Shown here one piece after another: positions 38,955 to 49,907 of a stretch of 64,000 bases of DNA. How positions within the stretch are numbered: the stretch's first letter is position 1; each line of letters starts with the position of its first letter. This DNA comes from Chromatiales bacterium 21-64-14 (GTDB taxonomy: Bacteria > Pseudomonadota > Gammaproteobacteria > 21-64-14): the NCBI GenBank assembly GCA_002255365.1, contig NCBI01000001.1:372001-436000 (forward strand). Direction: 5' to 3'. A program made the position numbers and the translations under genes. Below the pieces are notes generated by a model. It had not been told where the DNA came from. It saw only the letters and a program-made list of their open reading frames with translations, and searched no databases.

Positions 38955-41411
38955 TCACACCACGATATTCACCAACCGTCCCGGCACCACGACGAGCTTG
39001 CGCACCGGACGGCCTTCCAGGAAACGTTGCACGTTAGGGTCGCCCAGCGCAGCGGCCTCCAACACCTCGCGGTCGCCCCCCGCCGGGACCTCCACCCGGC
39101 CGCGCAGCCGGCCGTTGACCTGCACCACGATCTCCACCGTGTCCCGCGTCAGGGCAACGGAATCCGGTGTCGGCCAGGGCGTGTTCACCAGCAGTTGGTC
39201 CCTGCCCAAGTGATGCCACAACCGGTGGGTAACATGGGGGACAATGGGCGCGAGCAGACGCACCGCGACCTCCAGTGCCTCTTGCATCACCGCACGCCCC
39301 TGAGGCGTCGGGTCCTCGAACTTGTACAGGGCGTTCACCAGCTCCATCACCGCGGCAATAGCGGTGTTGAAGGTGTAGCGGCGGCCCATGTCGTCGCTCA
39401 CCTTGGCGATCGTCTCATGAACTTGGCGGCGCAGCGCGCGTTGCGGTACGGTGAGCGCGCCGCGTTCCAGCACCGCTGCCGGGCCGGCGTTGACGTGGAC
39501 GGACACGAGTTTCCACAATCGGCGCAGGAAACGGAACGCCCCCTCCACTCCGGCCTCTGACCATTCCAGGGACTGTTCCGGCGGTGCGGCGAACATGACG
39601 AACATGCGCACCGTGTCCGCGCCGTAGCGCTCCACCATCTCCTGGGGATCCACGGTGTTGCCCTTGGACTTGGACATCTTGGTCCCGTCCTTGAGCACCA
39701 TCCCCTGGGTAAGCAGGTTCTGGAACGGCTCGTCGCCGCGCACCAGGCCCTCGTCGCGCATCAGCTTGTGAAAAAACCGCGCATAGAGCAGGTGCAGGAT
39801 CGCGTGCTCGATACCGCCGATGTATTGATCCACCGGCAACCAGTAGTCCACCCGGACATCCAGCATGGCCCCGGTGACGTCCGGCGCGCAGTAACGGGCG
39901 TAGTACCAGGACGATTCCATAAAGGTGTCGAAGGTGTCGGTCTCGCGCTCCGCGGGGCGCCCGCACTCCGGACAGGTGGTACGGTAGAACTCCGGCATGC
40001 GTTTCAGCGGGGAACCGGCACCGCTGAGCGCCACGTCCTGCGGCAACACCACCGGCAGGTCCTCATCCGGCACCGGGACCGATCCGCACTCCGGGCAGTG
40101 GATCACGGGGATGGGTGCACCCCAATAGCGCTGGCGCGAGATGCCCCAGTCCCGCAACCGGTAGTGGACCCGGCGCTGACCGCGGCCGTGCCGTTCGAGG
40201 TGTTCGGCAATGGCATCGAACGCCGTTGCGGAATCCATGCCGGTGAACAACCCCGAGTCCCGCAGCACGCCCTTCTCCGTATACGCCGCGGCGCCCAGAT
40301 CCGGTTCCGTGCCATCCGCCGGATACACCACACCACGCACCGGCAGGCCGTAGCGGCGTGCGAATTCGAAATCGCGCTGGTCATGGGCTGGCACCGCCAT
40401 CACCGCGCCGGTTCCGTAGCCCATCAGCACGAAGTTGGCCACCCACACCGGTACCGGCGCTCCGGTGATGGGGTGCTCTGCCGTCAGGCCGGTGAAACAA
40501 CCGCGCTTCTCCATGGTTTCGAGGGCCGCCTCGGAGACCTGGGTGCCGCGGCACTCCTCGATGAACGCGGCGAGCGCCGGATTGGCCACCGCCGCCTTCA
40601 ATGCCACGGGGTGCGCGGCGGCGAGTGCCACGTAGGTTACCCCCATCAGGGTGTCGGGCCGGGTGGTGAACACCGTGAGGGGAGCGTCCTCCCCAGGCAC
40701 GGCGAATGCCAGCTCCACGCCTTCGGAGCGTCCAATCCAGTTGCGCTGCATGGTACGCACCTGGTCGGGCCAGCCGTCCAACGTATTGAGCGCCGCAAGC
40801 AGCTCGTCCGCGTAGGCGGTGATGCGCATGAACCACTGGGGGATTTCACGGTGCTCCACGGGCGTATCGCAACGCCAGCAACGCCCCTCGACCACCTGCT
40901 CGTTGGCCAGCACGGTCTCGTCCTTCGGGCACCAGTTCACCGGCGCGGTGCGCTTGTACACCAAGCCCTTGCGAAGCAAGCGCGTGAACAGCCATTGCTC
41001 CCAACGGTAGTAGGATGGATCACAGGTGGCGAGTTCCCGGCTCCAGTCGTAACCGAAACCGAGGCGCTTGAGCTGATCCCGCATGTAGGCGATGTTGTCG
41101 TAGGTCCAGCGCGCCGCCGGAACGCCGTTCTGGATCGCGGCGTTCTCCGCGGGCAGCCCGAAGGCGTCCCAACCCATGGGCTGCAGTACGTTGCGCCCGC
41201 GCATGCGCTGGTAGCGGGCGATGACGTCGCCGATGGTGTAGTTGCGCACGTGTCCCATGTGCAGACGACCGCTGGGATAGGGGAACATGCACAGGCAGTA
41301 GAATTTCTCCCGCGCCGGGTCCTCCACGGCGCGGAACACTTGGTGTTCCGCCCAATGGCTCTGGGCCTCGGCCTCCACCTCGGCCGGCTGGTATGACTCG
41401 TCCATCCGCAT
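38955..41411 (-). CDS. leuS: Leucyl-tRNA synthetase
   Basis: Class I aminoacyl-tRNA synthetase (818 residues from the ATG at 41411). The HIGH-like motif is [14 protein letters not shown] and the KMSKS loop is [10 protein letters not shown]. The CP1 editing domain is present ([20 protein letters not shown]), as is the zinc/insertion region ([15 protein letters not shown]). It heads the long minus-strand chain leuS - lptE - holA - proA - nadD, with a divergent control region upstream. Confidence 0.98.
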   Translation of the reverse strand: MRMDESYQPAEVEAEAQSHWAEHQVFRAVEDPAREKFYCLCMFPYPSGRLHMGHVRNYTIGDVIARYQRMRGRNVLQPMGWDAFGLPAENAAIQNGVPAARWTYDNIAYMRDQLKRLGFGYDWSRELATCDPSYYRWEQWLFTRLLRKGLVYKRTAPVNWCPKDETVLANEQVVEGRCWRCDTPVEHREIPQWFMRITAYADELLAALNTLDGWPDQVRTMQRNWIGRSEGVELAFAVPGEDAPLTVFTTRPDTLMGVTYVALAAAHPVALKAAVANPALAAFIEECRGTQVSEAALETMEKRGCFTGLTAEHPITGAPVPVWVANFVLMGYGTGAVMAVPAHDQRDFEFARRYGLPVRGVVYPADGTEPDLGAAAYTEKGVLRDSGLFTGMDSATAFDAIAEHLERHGRGQRRVHYRLRDWGISRQRYWGAPIPVIHCPECGSVPVPDEDLPVVLPQDVALSGAGSPLKRMPEFYRTTCPECGRPAERETDTFDTFMESSWYYARYCAPDVTGAMLDVRVDYWLPVDQYIGGIEHAILHLLYARFFHKLMRDEGLVRGDEPFQNLLTQGMVLKDGTKMSKSKGNTVDPQEMVERYGADTVRMFVMFAAPPEQSLEWSEAGVEGAFRFLRRLWKLVSVHVNAGPAAVLERGALTVPQRALRRQVHETIAKVSDDMGRRYTFNTAIAAVMELVNALYKFEDPTPQGRAVMQEALEVAVRLLAPIVPHVTHRLWHHLGRDQLLVNTPWPTPDSVALTRDTVEIVVQVNGRLRGRVEVPAGGDREVLEAAALGDPNVQRFLEGRPVRKLVVVPGRLVNIVV

Positions 41412-41437
41412 GATTCCGGGGAAATGCTGAAAAAACA

Positions 41438-41467
41438 AGGATACCGTAGTCCGCCTGCGGCGAACAA
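41438..41467 (-). promoter_or_regulatory. Possible sigma-70 promoter of leuS
   Basis: On the minus strand TTGTTC (41462-41467) and TATCCT (41438-41443) are separated by 18 bases, placing a start near 41431, about 20 bases before the leuS ATG. Matches to consensus are moderate. Confidence 0.35.
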
Positions 41468-41505
41468 CAAAACCGCTGCCCTATGCCTGCACCCGCGGAT
41501 GGGGC

Positions 41506-41549
41506 ACACTAGGGTAGTGTTTCACGATTGGAGGACCGGCCGTGAAACA
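41506..41549. repeat. Two overlapping inverted repeats in the leuS / zinc-ribbon gene divergent region
   Basis: ACACTA-GGG-TAGTGT (41506-41520) is a perfect palindrome with a three-base centre. Sharing its last three bases is a second perfect repeat with nine-base arms, TGTTTCACG (41518-41526) and CGTGAAACA (41541-41549), around a 14-base loop containing GGAGG (41530-41534). They could be operator sites or an RNA hairpin that hides a ribosome binding site. Confidence 0.6.
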
Positions 41550-41578
41550 ACGTCGCGATCCGAGTCGAGGACTGGCCC

Positions 41579-42112
41579 ATGAACCCGAAGAGCGAACACT
41601 CCCCGGCGGCAGAAAAGCTGATCCGGGCCTATAACCGGATGCTGGAACGCGTCAAAGCGTTCCTGGACGACAGCGCGCCGGATACCCATCCCGGACTGCA
41701 TCGGAGCATCGATTCTGCCAAGGACAAGGCGGTGGAACTCGGCGAGCTGACCCGGGAGGAAGCAGAACGGACCGGTTATTTCCTCAAACGCGACCTGGAG
41801 GACGCCGCCCGCTACCTGGCGGATACCGGGCACGAACTAAGCGACTGGCTGCAAATCGACGTGGGGCTGATCGAACGGCAGATGTTGGAATGGTTTGCCT
41901 CCGCCGCGGACCGCACCCGCCTGGAGTGGCTACAGCTCCAGGCCGACCTGCGGCGCACCGCCGAGTACCACACCGGGGAAATCGCCGGGCCCGGCGCCCT
42001 CGAGTGCAGTGGCTGCGGCGAGGTGCTCCGGCTGCAAGCCACCGGGCATGTCCCCCCCTGTCCCCGGTGCCACGGCACCGTGTTTCGGCGCCCGGCCAAC
42101 CGCGCGGATTGA
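41579..42112 (+). CDS. Zinc-ribbon-containing protein (DUF1451 / YbeL family)
   Basis: A 177-residue protein with a helical N-terminal part (LIRAYNRMLERVKAFL; LTREEAERTGYFLKRDL) and a C-terminal zinc ribbon: CSGCGEVL, then CPRCHGTV, forming a CxxC-CxxC site near residues 143-166. E. coli YbeL, of the same family, also sits beside leuS. Function is unknown. GAGGA lies seven bases before the ATG, but a competing GTG frame begins at 41542. Confidence 0.88.
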   Translation: MNPKSEHSPAAEKLIRAYNRMLERVKAFLDDSAPDTHPGLHRSIDSAKDKAVELGELTREEAERTGYFLKRDLEDAARYLADTGHELSDWLQIDVGLIERQMLEWFASAADRTRLEWLQLQADLRRTAEYHTGEIAGPGALECSGCGEVLRLQATGHVPPCPRCHGTVFRRPANRAD

Positions 42113-42119
42113 GACGGTA

Positions 42120-43622
42120 TCACCGTCTGCGCAACGCCGCGATCCCGGCACCCAGCACCGCCAACACCACCAACGGCGTGTTCCCCCAACGCACGTAAGG
42201 CGTCGCGCCGGTCATGAAGCGCGCCACGCCGCTGAGCACGAAGACCTGGAACTGCGGGGCCTCGGCCCGGATCCCGCCGCGCGGTCCGATGATGGCGGAT
42301 ACCCCGGTGTTGGTGGCCCGAACCAAATAGCGCCCGGTCTCCCGGGCCCGCATCCGCGCAATCTCCAGGTGCTGGTAGGGCGCGAGCGAGTGGCCGAACC
42401 ACGCATCGTCGCTGACGTTCACTAACAGCTGGGCGGCAGGCAAGTCGCGGATGATCTCCGCGCCGAAGGCGTCCTCATAGCAGATGGAAACCCCGATTTG
42501 GCGACCGTCCACCTCCAGGGGCGGTTGATGCTTGGCTCCGGGGCTGAAATCCGACCAGGGGATATCGAGGACATCCAGTAGCCCCTCCAGGTACGCCTTC
42601 AGGGGGACATACTCCCCGAACGGAACCAGATGGCGCTTGAAATAGAAGGCCGGTGGGCCACCGGCTCCGAGTTGCACCACCGCGTTGTAGTAGCGCTGCG
42701 TCCTGGAATCACGCACCGGCACCCCTATCAGCAGGGTATCACCCCGTTCCCGCGCCCGCCGGGCCAGGGGTGCCAGGAAATCCTGGCGGACTGCAGCGTA
42801 GAAATCGGGAATCGCGGTCTCCGGCCAGATGATCAGTCGGCTGGCCCAGTGGGCCTCGGTCAGCCCGGCATAGCGCTCCAGGATACGTTCGCGCAGTTGG
42901 GGCAGCCACTTGAGGTTCTGGGGCACGTTGCCCTGCAGCAAGCTGACCGATAGGGGCGCGCCCTCCGGATGCGTCCAGCGCACGAGCCCCAACCCACCGG
43001 CGCCAGCCCATAGCAGCCCCATCGCCGCGACGCACACCCAACGCCGGGTGCCGCGCCCCGCGCTCAGGGCCGCCACACCCAAGCCTGCAGTCAAGGCGGT
43101 GGCCGCGCTCACCCCGTAGACCCCAAGCACTGGTGCGAGCCCGCCCAGGGGCGTGTTCAGTTGACTGTAGCCCAAAGACAACCACGGGAATCCGGTGAGA
43201 AACCAGTCCCGGACCCATTCCAGCAGGGTCCACCACGCGGGAAAGCCCACTGCGAGTCCTAACAACCCGCCGCCGAAGCGCCGCGCGAGCCCACCGGCCG
43301 CCGCCGGGAACCCGGCCAACACCACTACGAACAACGCAGTGAGGAACCCGGCTAGGGGCGCGGAGGCATTGCCATAGAGATGGATGCTGACGTAGATCCA
43401 AGAGGTGCCGACGCCGAACATGCCAACGCCGAACAGCCAGCCCCGCCACAGGGCGCGGCGCGGCGCGACTTGGCGCCAGAGCAGGAACAGCAGCGCAACG
43501 GAAAGCACCGCCACCAGGGCCCAGTGGAAGGGGGCGAAGGCCAGGGGCAAGACCCCACCGGCGGCCAGCGCGAGCAAATCGCCGCCCCACCCAGGCCGCG
43601 CGGCACCGCGCTCCGGCCCCAT
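42120..43622 (-). CDS. lnt: Apolipoprotein N-acyltransferase
   Basis: Inner-membrane enzyme adding the third acyl chain to lipoproteins. The N-terminal half is multi-spanning; the C-terminal half is a nitrilase-like periplasmic domain with the Glu-Lys-Cys triad in IIWPETAIPDF, KRHLVPFGEYVP and VSICYEDAFG. At 500 residues it is of normal size. The ATG is one base after the corC stop, and the order ybeZ - ybeY - corC - lnt is conserved. Confidence 0.97.
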   Translation of the reverse strand: MGPERGAARPGWGGDLLALAAGGVLPLAFAPFHWALVAVLSVALLFLLWRQVAPRRALWRGWLFGVGMFGVGTSWIYVSIHLYGNASAPLAGFLTALFVVVLAGFPAAAGGLARRFGGGLLGLAVGFPAWWTLLEWVRDWFLTGFPWLSLGYSQLNTPLGGLAPVLGVYGVSAATALTAGLGVAALSAGRGTRRWVCVAAMGLLWAGAGGLGLVRWTHPEGAPLSVSLLQGNVPQNLKWLPQLRERILERYAGLTEAHWASRLIIWPETAIPDFYAAVRQDFLAPLARRARERGDTLLIGVPVRDSRTQRYYNAVVQLGAGGPPAFYFKRHLVPFGEYVPLKAYLEGLLDVLDIPWSDFSPGAKHQPPLEVDGRQIGVSICYEDAFGAEIIRDLPAAQLLVNVSDDAWFGHSLAPYQHLEIARMRARETGRYLVRATNTGVSAIIGPRGGIRAEAPQFQVFVLSGVARFMTGATPYVRWGNTPLVVLAVLGAGIAALRRR

Positions 43623-43623
43623 G

Positions 43624-44487
43624 CTATTCAGGCACCGGTTCCGCCGCCGGCAGCAGCGTCATGTGGAGCAGATGGACACGGCGGTTGTCGGCACGCAACA
43701 CCTGGAAGCGAAAGCGCCCGATGGTGGTGGACTCGCCGCGCTTGGGAAGATAGCCGAAAGTATTCATGACCAAGCCGCCGATGGTGTCGAATTCCTCGTC
43801 GCTGAAACGCGCTCCAAAATACTCGTTGAAGTCCTCGATGGGCGTGAGCGCCTTGATGGTATAGGAGCCCTCGCTGTGCTTGAGGATGAAAGTGGCCTCG
43901 TCCACGTCGTGCTCGTCGCCGATGTCGCCGACGATCTGTTCCAGGACGTCTTCGATCGTGACCAACCCGGCGACACCGCCGTACTCGTCCACCACGATGG
44001 CCATGTGGTTGCGGCTCGCCCGGAACTCCTTGAGCAGCATATTGAGACGCTTGCTCTCAGGAATGAACACGGCCGGGCGCAGTACCTCGCGCATGCTGAA
44101 GGAACGTTCCAGGGCGCCGGTAAAATAGCGCAACAGGTCTTTGGCCAGCAGGATCCCCACCACCTCGTCGCGGTTCTCCCCGATTACCGGGAAACGCGAG
44201 TGCCCGGATTCGATGATCCGCGGCAGGATGTTCTCGGGGGGTTCATCGCGCTCCACCACCACCATCTGGGAGCGTGGGATCATGATGTCGCGCACCTGCA
44301 TCTCCGAGACCTGGAGCACGCCCTCGATCATACCCAGGGCGTCGGAGTCCAGCAGATCCCGGTGCTGGGCATCGCGCAGCAGTTCGATCAGTTGTGCCCG
44401 GTCCTTGGGCTCGCCAAGCAGTACCTGGCTGAGACGTTCCAGCCAGGAACGTTGAGAAGAACCGTTACTAGGTCGATCGTCGCTCAT
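43624..44487 (-). CDS. corC: CorC/HlyC-family transporter-associated CBS protein
   Basis: Cytoplasmic protein with two CBS domains (about 65-180; VRDIMIPRSQMVVVE, SRFPVIGENRDEVVGILLAKDLL, AIVVDEYGGVAGLVTIEDVLEQIVG) and the C-terminal CorC_HlyC domain (FDTIGGLVMNTFGYLPKRGE). E. coli CorC (YbeX) is linked to Mg2+/Co2+ efflux and ribosome metabolism. The start at 44487 has AGGA upstream. It overlaps the ybeY end by 20 bases. Confidence 0.95.
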   Translation of the reverse strand: MSDDRPSNGSSQRSWLERLSQVLLGEPKDRAQLIELLRDAQHRDLLDSDALGMIEGVLQVSEMQVRDIMIPRSQMVVVERDEPPENILPRIIESGHSRFPVIGENRDEVVGILLAKDLLRYFTGALERSFSMREVLRPAVFIPESKRLNMLLKEFRASRNHMAIVVDEYGGVAGLVTIEDVLEQIVGDIGDEHDVDEATFILKHSEGSYTIKALTPIEDFNEYFGARFSDEEFDTIGGLVMNTFGYLPKRGESTTIGRFRFQVLRADNRRVHLLHMTLLPAAEPVPE

Positions 44488-44950
44488 GCGCATCCTGTTC
44501 ACAGTAGGGATCGGGATACCCGAGCCGCGCGAGTATGTCCATCTCCAGGCGCTCCATCACCCGCGCCTGCCGGGACGTTTCGTGATCATAACCCACCAGA
44601 TGCAATACACCGTGCACCACCATGTGGGCCCAGTGGGCAAGGCTGGACTTTCCCTGAGACCGCGCCTCGCGCGCTACCACCGGCGCGCAAATCACCAAGT
44701 CCCCGAGCATGCCCGCCGCCGCGGGCGCTGGGGCATCGCATCCGAAGGACAGCACGTTGGTAGCCCCCGCGCGCGCGCGGTAACGGCGATTGAGCACTGC
44801 GCTCTCCGCCGCGCCCACCACCCGGATCAGCAAGCGCCCGCGACGGCGCCCTGTAGCGGCCGCCGCCGCCGTCGCCCACCGGTGCAAGGACACCGGCGCG
44901 GGAACCCCCCGGCGCGGTGCCGCGTATTGGACCGCCACCTCCAGCGTCAC
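44468..44950 (-). CDS. ybeY: Endoribonuclease YbeY
   Basis: Metal-dependent single-strand endoribonuclease for 16S rRNA 3'-end maturation and ribosome quality control. The signature HGVLHLVGYDHE carries the three metal-binding His. NVLSF and LGDLVICAPVV are also conserved. It is 160 residues long and overlaps ybeZ by four bases. Confidence 0.96.
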   Translation of the reverse strand: MTLEVAVQYAAPRRGVPAPVSLHRWATAAAAATGRRRGRLLIRVVGAAESAVLNRRYRARAGATNVLSFGCDAPAPAAAGMLGDLVICAPVVAREARSQGKSSLAHWAHMVVHGVLHLVGYDHETSRQARVMERLEMDILARLGYPDPYCEQDAHERRST

Positions 44951-45951
44951 TTCCGATCACGCTCGCCGCGCCCCGGCGGGTGTTGCTCCTCGTAGCCCTC
45001 GTAGGCGGCGACGATACGCTGCACCAACGGATGGCGCACCACGTCACTGGCGGTGAAGAACACGAAGCGGATTCCTTCCACCCCCTTGAGCACGTCCACC
45101 ACATGGCGCAGTCCGGAGGCCTGCTGCCGCGGCAGATCCACCTGGGTCACATCGCCGGTGACCACCGCCGTCGAGCCGAACCCGATACGGGTGAGAAACA
45201 TCTTCATCTGATCGACGGTGGTGTTCTGGGCCTCGTCCAGGATGATGAAAGAGTCGTTGAGGGTGCGCCCGCGCATGAAGGCCAGGGGCGCCACTTCGAT
45301 GACGTTACGTTCGATCAGTTTCGCCACACGCTCAAACCCGAGCATCTCGTATAACGCGTCATAGAGGGGACGCAAATAGGGGTCGATCTTCTGGGCCATG
45401 TCCCCCGGGAGGAAACCCAGACGCTCACCGGCCTCCACCGCCGGGCGCACCAGCACCAGACGGCGTACCTGTTCGCGCTCCAGGGCATCCACCGCGCAGG
45501 CCACCGCCAGATAGGTCTTGCCGGTGCCCGCCGGCCCCACGCCGAAGCAGATGTCGTGAGTCCGAATGCCGTCGAGGTAGTGCTGCTGATTGGGACCCCG
45601 GCCGCGCACGATGCCGTTGCGCGTGCGGATCACCGCCGCCTCATCCGCATCGCGGCCGCCTCCGGAGGCCAGGGCCTCGACACCAGCCTCCTGGAGAAAC
45701 AGGTGCACGGTGGCGGGTGTCAGGGCCTCCCGGCCGGTCGCGGCGTACAGGCCCTTGAGCACCTCGCCGGCGACGCGCGCCAGTTCCGGCGCGCCGAGCA
45801 CCCGGAACCGATTGCCGCGGTTGTTGATCTCCACCCCCAGGCGCCGCTCCACTTGGCGCAGATGTTCGTCGAACGCACCACACAGGTTGGCCAGACGCCG
45901 GTTGTCCGCTGGCTCCAGCGCGAGATCAAAGGGTTGTGGATGGCGACTCAA
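44947..45951 (-). CDS. ybeZ: PhoH-like ATPase YbeZ
   Basis: PhoH-family P-loop NTPase, functional partner of YbeY. Walker A is [29 protein letters not shown] and [11 protein letters not shown] (Walker B) are diagnostic. The open frame extends to 46041 inside miaB, but the only sensible start there is a TTG at 45951 ([13 protein letters not shown] follows), 25 bases after the miaB stop, giving 334 residues. The start is therefore tentative. Confidence 0.94.
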   Translation of the reverse strand: MSRHPQPFDLALEPADNRRLANLCGAFDEHLRQVERRLGVEINNRGNRFRVLGAPELARVAGEVLKGLYAATGREALTPATVHLFLQEAGVEALASGGGRDADEAAVIRTRNGIVRGRGPNQQHYLDGIRTHDICFGVGPAGTGKTYLAVACAVDALEREQVRRLVLVRPAVEAGERLGFLPGDMAQKIDPYLRPLYDALYEMLGFERVAKLIERNVIEVAPLAFMRGRTLNDSFIILDEAQNTTVDQMKMFLTRIGFGSTAVVTGDVTQVDLPRQQASGLRHVVDVLKGVEGIRFVFFTASDVVRHPLVQRIVAAYEGYEEQHPPGRGERDRK

Positions 45952-45976
45952 GGCAGCCGTGGTATCCCCGCGCCGG

Positions 45977-47347
45977 TCAGGCCCAGTTGACCGCGTCGCG
46001 CACGGACTGCGCGTCGTCCGCACCGTGGAGCCACTCGCCACGCAGTGAATTGGGCAGGGCGGCGGTGATCCTCACATCGACGAACCGGCCGATCCACGCC
46101 GGGTCGCCGGCAAAATTAACCACCCGATTGTTCCCGGTGCGCCCGGCGAGTTCCCGAGTATCGCGCCGCGCCGGACGCTCCACCAGGATGCGCTGGACAC
46201 CACCGACCATCCCCTGACTGACCGCGCTGGCATGTTCCTGCAGCCGGGCCTGCAGCCGCGCCAGACGCGCCTTTTTTTCCTCCAGCGACACGTCATCCGG
46301 CAACTCCGCCGCTGGCGTGCCCGGCCGCGGGCTATAGAGGAAGCTGAAGGACTGGTCGAAGCCCACGTCCTCCACCAAGTCCATGGTCGCCTGGAAATCC
46401 GCCTCGCTCTCGCCCGGGAAGCCGACAATGAAATCCGAGGAGATGAAGAGATCGGGACGCTTGGCACGCACCCGCCGGATGATCTGCCGGTAGTCCTCTG
46501 CGGTGTGTTTGCGTTTCATGAGCGCGAGGATCCGGTCCGAACCGCTCTGCACCGGCAGGTGGAGATGCCCGGCGAGGGCCGGCACCGTTGCGTGGACCTC
46601 GATCAGCCGCTCGGTCATCTCCAGCGGATGGGACGTCGTGTAACGGATGCGCCCAATGCCGCGCACTGCCGCGACGTACTCGATGAGCAGGGCGAGATCC
46701 GCGCTGCCGCCACCATGCAGGGCGCCCCGGTAGGCATTGACGTTCTGCCCCAGCAGGGTCACCTCCCGCACCCCCTGCTGCGCCAGGATCGCCACCTCGG
46801 CGAGCACGTCGTCGAACGGCCGGCTCACCTCCTCGCCACGGGTATAGGGCACCACGCAGAAGCTGCAATACTTGCTGCACCCTTCCATGATAGAGACGAA
46901 TGCGGAAGGGCCAGTAGCACGCGGTTCCGGCAGGCGGTCGAATTTCTCGATCTCCGGGAACGAGACGTCGACCACCGCCACGCGCCGCGACCACACCGAA
47001 GCCAGCATCTGCGGCAACCGGTGCAGGGTCTGGGGACCAAAGACCAAATCCACGAACGGCGCGCGCCGGCGCAGGGCCTCGCCCTCCTGACTGGCCACGC
47101 AGCCCCCCACCCCAATGACCAGCTGCGGGCGGGTATCCTTCCACTCCCGCCACCGCCCCAGTTGGGAGAACACCTTCTCCTGGGCCTTCTCGCGGATAGA
47201 GCAGGTATTCAGCAGCAGCACGTCCGCCTGTTCCGGCGCCGCCACCCGTTCCAGCCCATGCGACTCCTCGAGCAACTCCGCCAGCCGCGCAGAGTCGTAT
47301 TCGTTCATCTGACAACCGAAGGTCTTGATGTATAGCGTGCGTGCCAT
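45977..47347 (-). CDS. miaB: tRNA-2-methylthio-N6-dimethylallyladenosine synthase
   Basis: Radical-SAM methylthiotransferase modifying A37 of tRNAs. Cys12 ([10 protein letters not shown]), Cys49 ([10 protein letters not shown]) and Cys83 (GGCVAS) hold the auxiliary cluster; Cys157, Cys161 and Cys164 (CSKYCSFC) hold the SAM cluster. The TRAM domain follows at the C-terminus ([23 protein letters not shown]). It is 456 residues long and first gene of the miaB - ybeZ - ybeY - corC - lnt unit. Confidence 0.98.
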   Translation of the reverse strand: MARTLYIKTFGCQMNEYDSARLAELLEESHGLERVAAPEQADVLLLNTCSIREKAQEKVFSQLGRWREWKDTRPQLVIGVGGCVASQEGEALRRRAPFVDLVFGPQTLHRLPQMLASVWSRRVAVVDVSFPEIEKFDRLPEPRATGPSAFVSIMEGCSKYCSFCVVPYTRGEEVSRPFDDVLAEVAILAQQGVREVTLLGQNVNAYRGALHGGGSADLALLIEYVAAVRGIGRIRYTTSHPLEMTERLIEVHATVPALAGHLHLPVQSGSDRILALMKRKHTAEDYRQIIRRVRAKRPDLFISSDFIVGFPGESEADFQATMDLVEDVGFDQSFSFLYSPRPGTPAAELPDDVSLEEKKARLARLQARLQEHASAVSQGMVGGVQRILVERPARRDTRELAGRTGNNRVVNFAGDPAWIGRFVDVRITAALPNSLRGEWLHGADDAQSVRDAVNWA

Positions 47348-47479
47348 TCTAATTCATTGAAGTGTAGAAGTTTTTTACAATACTACGATTGCCGCCCAAT
47401 TTCCAGCGGACGCACCCGGTCGGCGCCAACCCATTGATCGGAGACCGCGCTGCGCAACCGCGCGGGCGCTCGACGGAGT

Positions 47480-48421
47480 CTACCCTGGAGGGTAGCCCAT
47501 ATCCTCCAGGCACTGGCCCAGGGCCTCCTCCCAGGGGGGCAGGCACAGACCGAAGGTCTCGCGGAGACGGGTGTTGGACAGCACCGAATAGGCCGGGCGC
47601 CGGGCGGGCGTCGGATAGGCGTCGGTGGGAATGGGCACCACCCGCGGGCCCTTCCCGCCATGGGCCGCGGTGCGGGAGAAGATGGCGCCGGCGAACCCGC
47701 ACCACGTGGTCTCCCCGGCGCAGGTCACGTGGTAGACCCCGGTCCGCTCCGCTACCCCGGCGGCGGGCGCAGCCCCGGCAACCCGGGTCTGAGCCAGCAT
47801 TTGGGCGGTGGCCTCTGCCACCATCCGGCACCACGTGGGGCTGCCGCGCTGGTCATCCACGACCTTCAATTCGTCCCGCTCCGCCCCCAGGCGCAACATG
47901 GTGCGCAGGAAGTTCTGCCCCCGGGCACCGTAGAGCCAGCTGGTACGCAGGATCCAATACGCGCCGCCGACCGCCTCCACCGCCTGTTCCCCGGCCAACT
48001 TACCCACCCCATAGGCGTTGGCGGGCCGCGGCGGGTCGTCCTCACGGTAGGGGCGGTCCTGGGCACCGTCGAAGACATAGTCGGTGGAATAGTGGATCAG
48101 GGCGGCCCCGGCACGCTTCGCCTCCTCGGCGAGGATTCCCGGGGCATCGGCATTGACTGCCATGGCCAACCCGGTCTCCTCTTCGGCCCGGTCCACCGCG
48201 GTGTAGGCGCTGGCATTCACGATCCACTGGGGGTTGAACGCCCGCAGCGCCGCGCGCAGGTGATCGGGCTGCGCCAGATCCAACGCGGGCTGCGTATGCA
48301 GACCCAGCGGGCACACCTGGCCCAGCGGCGCCAACGCGCGGCACAGTTCCCAGCCGAGTTGGCCGTCGGGACCAATCAGGAGGATCTTCACGGGGGCTCC
48401 CTGCGGAGTATCGGACGCCAT
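47480..48421 (-). CDS. rfbD: dTDP-4-dehydrorhamnose reductase
   Basis: Last step of dTDP-L-rhamnose synthesis. LLIGPDGQLGWELCRAL is the nucleotide-binding motif (GxxGxLG type), NASAYTAVDRAE is conserved, HYSTDYVFDG carries the catalytic Thr, and Tyr-Lys lies in YGVGKLAGE. The ATG at 48421 has GAGGG close upstream at the rfbC stop; a GTG at 48391 is also possible. It is the final gene of rfbB-A-C-D. Confidence 0.96.
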   Translation of the reverse strand: MASDTPQGAPVKILLIGPDGQLGWELCRALAPLGQVCPLGLHTQPALDLAQPDHLRAALRAFNPQWIVNASAYTAVDRAEEETGLAMAVNADAPGILAEEAKRAGAALIHYSTDYVFDGAQDRPYREDDPPRPANAYGVGKLAGEQAVEAVGGAYWILRTSWLYGARGQNFLRTMLRLGAERDELKVVDDQRGSPTWCRMVAEATAQMLAQTRVAGAAPAAGVAERTGVYHVTCAGETTWCGFAGAIFSRTAAHGGKGPRVVPIPTDAYPTPARRPAYSVLSNTRLRETFGLCLPPWEEALGQCLEDMGYPPG

Positions 48422-48427
48422 GTTCCC

Positions 48428-48982
48428 TCAGCCGAACTGCGGCAGGCGCTCGGGTGGCCAATCCTGCAGCCGCGGCGCCGCCTGGTCCTTCTCCGACACG
48501 CGCGGATCCCGCACCGGCCAGGGGATGCCGAGCGCCGGGTCATCCCACCGCACCGCGCCCTCCGCCTCCGGCCGGTAGACCTCGGTACACTTGTAGGCGA
48601 ACAGGGCGTGGGGGCTGGTCACGCAAAAGCCGTGTGCATAACCCGGCGGAATGTAGAGTTGGAGATGATTGTCAGCCGACAGCATCACGGCGGTCCAACG
48701 CCCGAAGGTGGGAGAACCGGCACGGATATCCACCGCAACGTCATACACCTCCCCTTCCAGCACATACACCAGTTTCCCTTGTCCCTGCGGATGTTGGAAG
48801 TGCAGGCCGCGCAACACACCACGGGCGGAGCGCGACAGGTTGTCCTGGACGAAGTCGCCGGGCAGGCCCTGGGACAGGTACCGCTCGCGGTGCCAGGTCT
48901 CGGTGAAATAGCCCCGCGTGTCTCCGAACACCCGCGGCTCGACGATCCGCACGCCCTCCAGTTCGGTGTCGGTCACCTTCAT
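48428..48982 (-). CDS. rfbC: dTDP-4-dehydrorhamnose 3,5-epimerase
   Basis: Cupin-fold epimerase of dTDP-rhamnose synthesis. The ATG at 48982 ([13 protein letters not shown]) gives 184 residues. [30 protein letters not shown] (catalytic His) and [12 protein letters not shown] are family motifs. The start overlaps the rfbA stop by four bases. Confidence 0.97.
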   Translation of the reverse strand: MKVTDTELEGVRIVEPRVFGDTRGYFTETWHRERYLSQGLPGDFVQDNLSRSARGVLRGLHFQHPQGQGKLVYVLEGEVYDVAVDIRAGSPTFGRWTAVMLSADNHLQLYIPPGYAHGFCVTSPHALFAYKCTEVYRPEAEGAVRWDDPALGIPWPVRDPRVSEKDQAAPRLQDWPPERLPQFG

Positions 48983-49878
48983 AAGGGGCTGCCGCTCTCC
49001 ACCAGACCCAGCAGATATTGACCGTAGCCGTTGCGCTTTAGGGGCGCGGCCAGAGCGGATACTTGCGCCGCGTCGATCCAGCCCTGCCGGTAGGCGATCT
49101 CCTCCGGGCAACCCACTTTGAGCCCCTGGCGTTTCTCGATGGTCTCAATGAAATTGGAGGCCTCCATCAGGGATTCGTGGGTCCCGGTATCCAGCCACGC
49201 CACCCCCCGGGAGAACCGCTCCAGCGTGAGTTGCCCCTTGGACAAATAGAGGTTGTTGATGTCGGTGATCTCCAGTTCCCCGCGCCCCGACGGACGAAGC
49301 CCGGCGGCCATGTCCAACACTTGGTTGTCATAAAAATACAGGCCGGTGATGGCGTAGTGGGAACGCGGGCGCGCCGGTTTCTCCACCAGCCGGACCACAC
49401 GGTCCTGGTCGTCGAATTCCGCGACGCCGTAGCGCTCCGGGTCGCGCACCCAGTAGCCGAACACCGTGGCACCCACGGCGCGCTCGCGCGCGCGCTGGAT
49501 CAGTTCCGTCATGCCGTGGCCGTAGAAGATGTTGTCACCGAGGACCAGCGCGCAACGGTCCGTACCGATGAACCCCCGGCCGATCACGAACGCCTCCGCC
49601 AGCCCCCGTGGCTCGGGCTGCGCCGCGTATTCAATGCGGATGCCCCACTGGCCACCGTCCTGCAGGAGCTGCCGAAACAGGGGTTGGTCCTGGGGCGTCG
49701 TGATGATCAGGATCTCGCGGATCCCGGCCAGCATCAGCGTAGACAGTGGATGATAGATCATGGGCTTGTCGTAGACCGGCAGGAGCTGTTTGCTGACCAC
49801 GTGGGTGATCGGATACAGGCGCGTACCCGCGCCCCCCGCCAGGATGATGCCCTTGATCTGACCGTGGCCCGCCGTCAT
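48979..49878 (-). CDS. rfbA: Glucose-1-phosphate thymidylyltransferase
   Basis: Makes dTDP-glucose from dTTP and glucose 1-phosphate. The ATG at 49878 ([10 protein letters not shown]) gives 299 residues. [17 protein letters not shown] is the nucleotide-binding loop, [20 protein letters not shown] follows, and [20 protein letters not shown] and [11 protein letters not shown] are typical of RmlA. It lies 29 bases after rfbB. Confidence 0.97.
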   Translation of the reverse strand: MTAGHGQIKGIILAGGAGTRLYPITHVVSKQLLPVYDKPMIYHPLSTLMLAGIREILIITTPQDQPLFRQLLQDGGQWGIRIEYAAQPEPRGLAEAFVIGRGFIGTDRCALVLGDNIFYGHGMTELIQRARERAVGATVFGYWVRDPERYGVAEFDDQDRVVRLVEKPARPRSHYAITGLYFYDNQVLDMAAGLRPSGRGELEITDINNLYLSKGQLTLERFSRGVAWLDTGTHESLMEASNFIETIEKRQGLKVGCPEEIAYRQGWIDAAQVSALAAPLKRNGYGQYLLGLVESGSPL

Positions 49879-49907
49879 CACACCCCCGACCTGCCGCTGT
49901 GGCCGCC

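Noticed and set aside
39768..41396. 542-codon open frame on the plus strand
   Set aside because: Exact antisense shadow of leuS.
47445..47465. Intrinsic terminator after rfbD
   Set aside because: A six-base GC stem with a nine-base loop exists but no T-run follows it.
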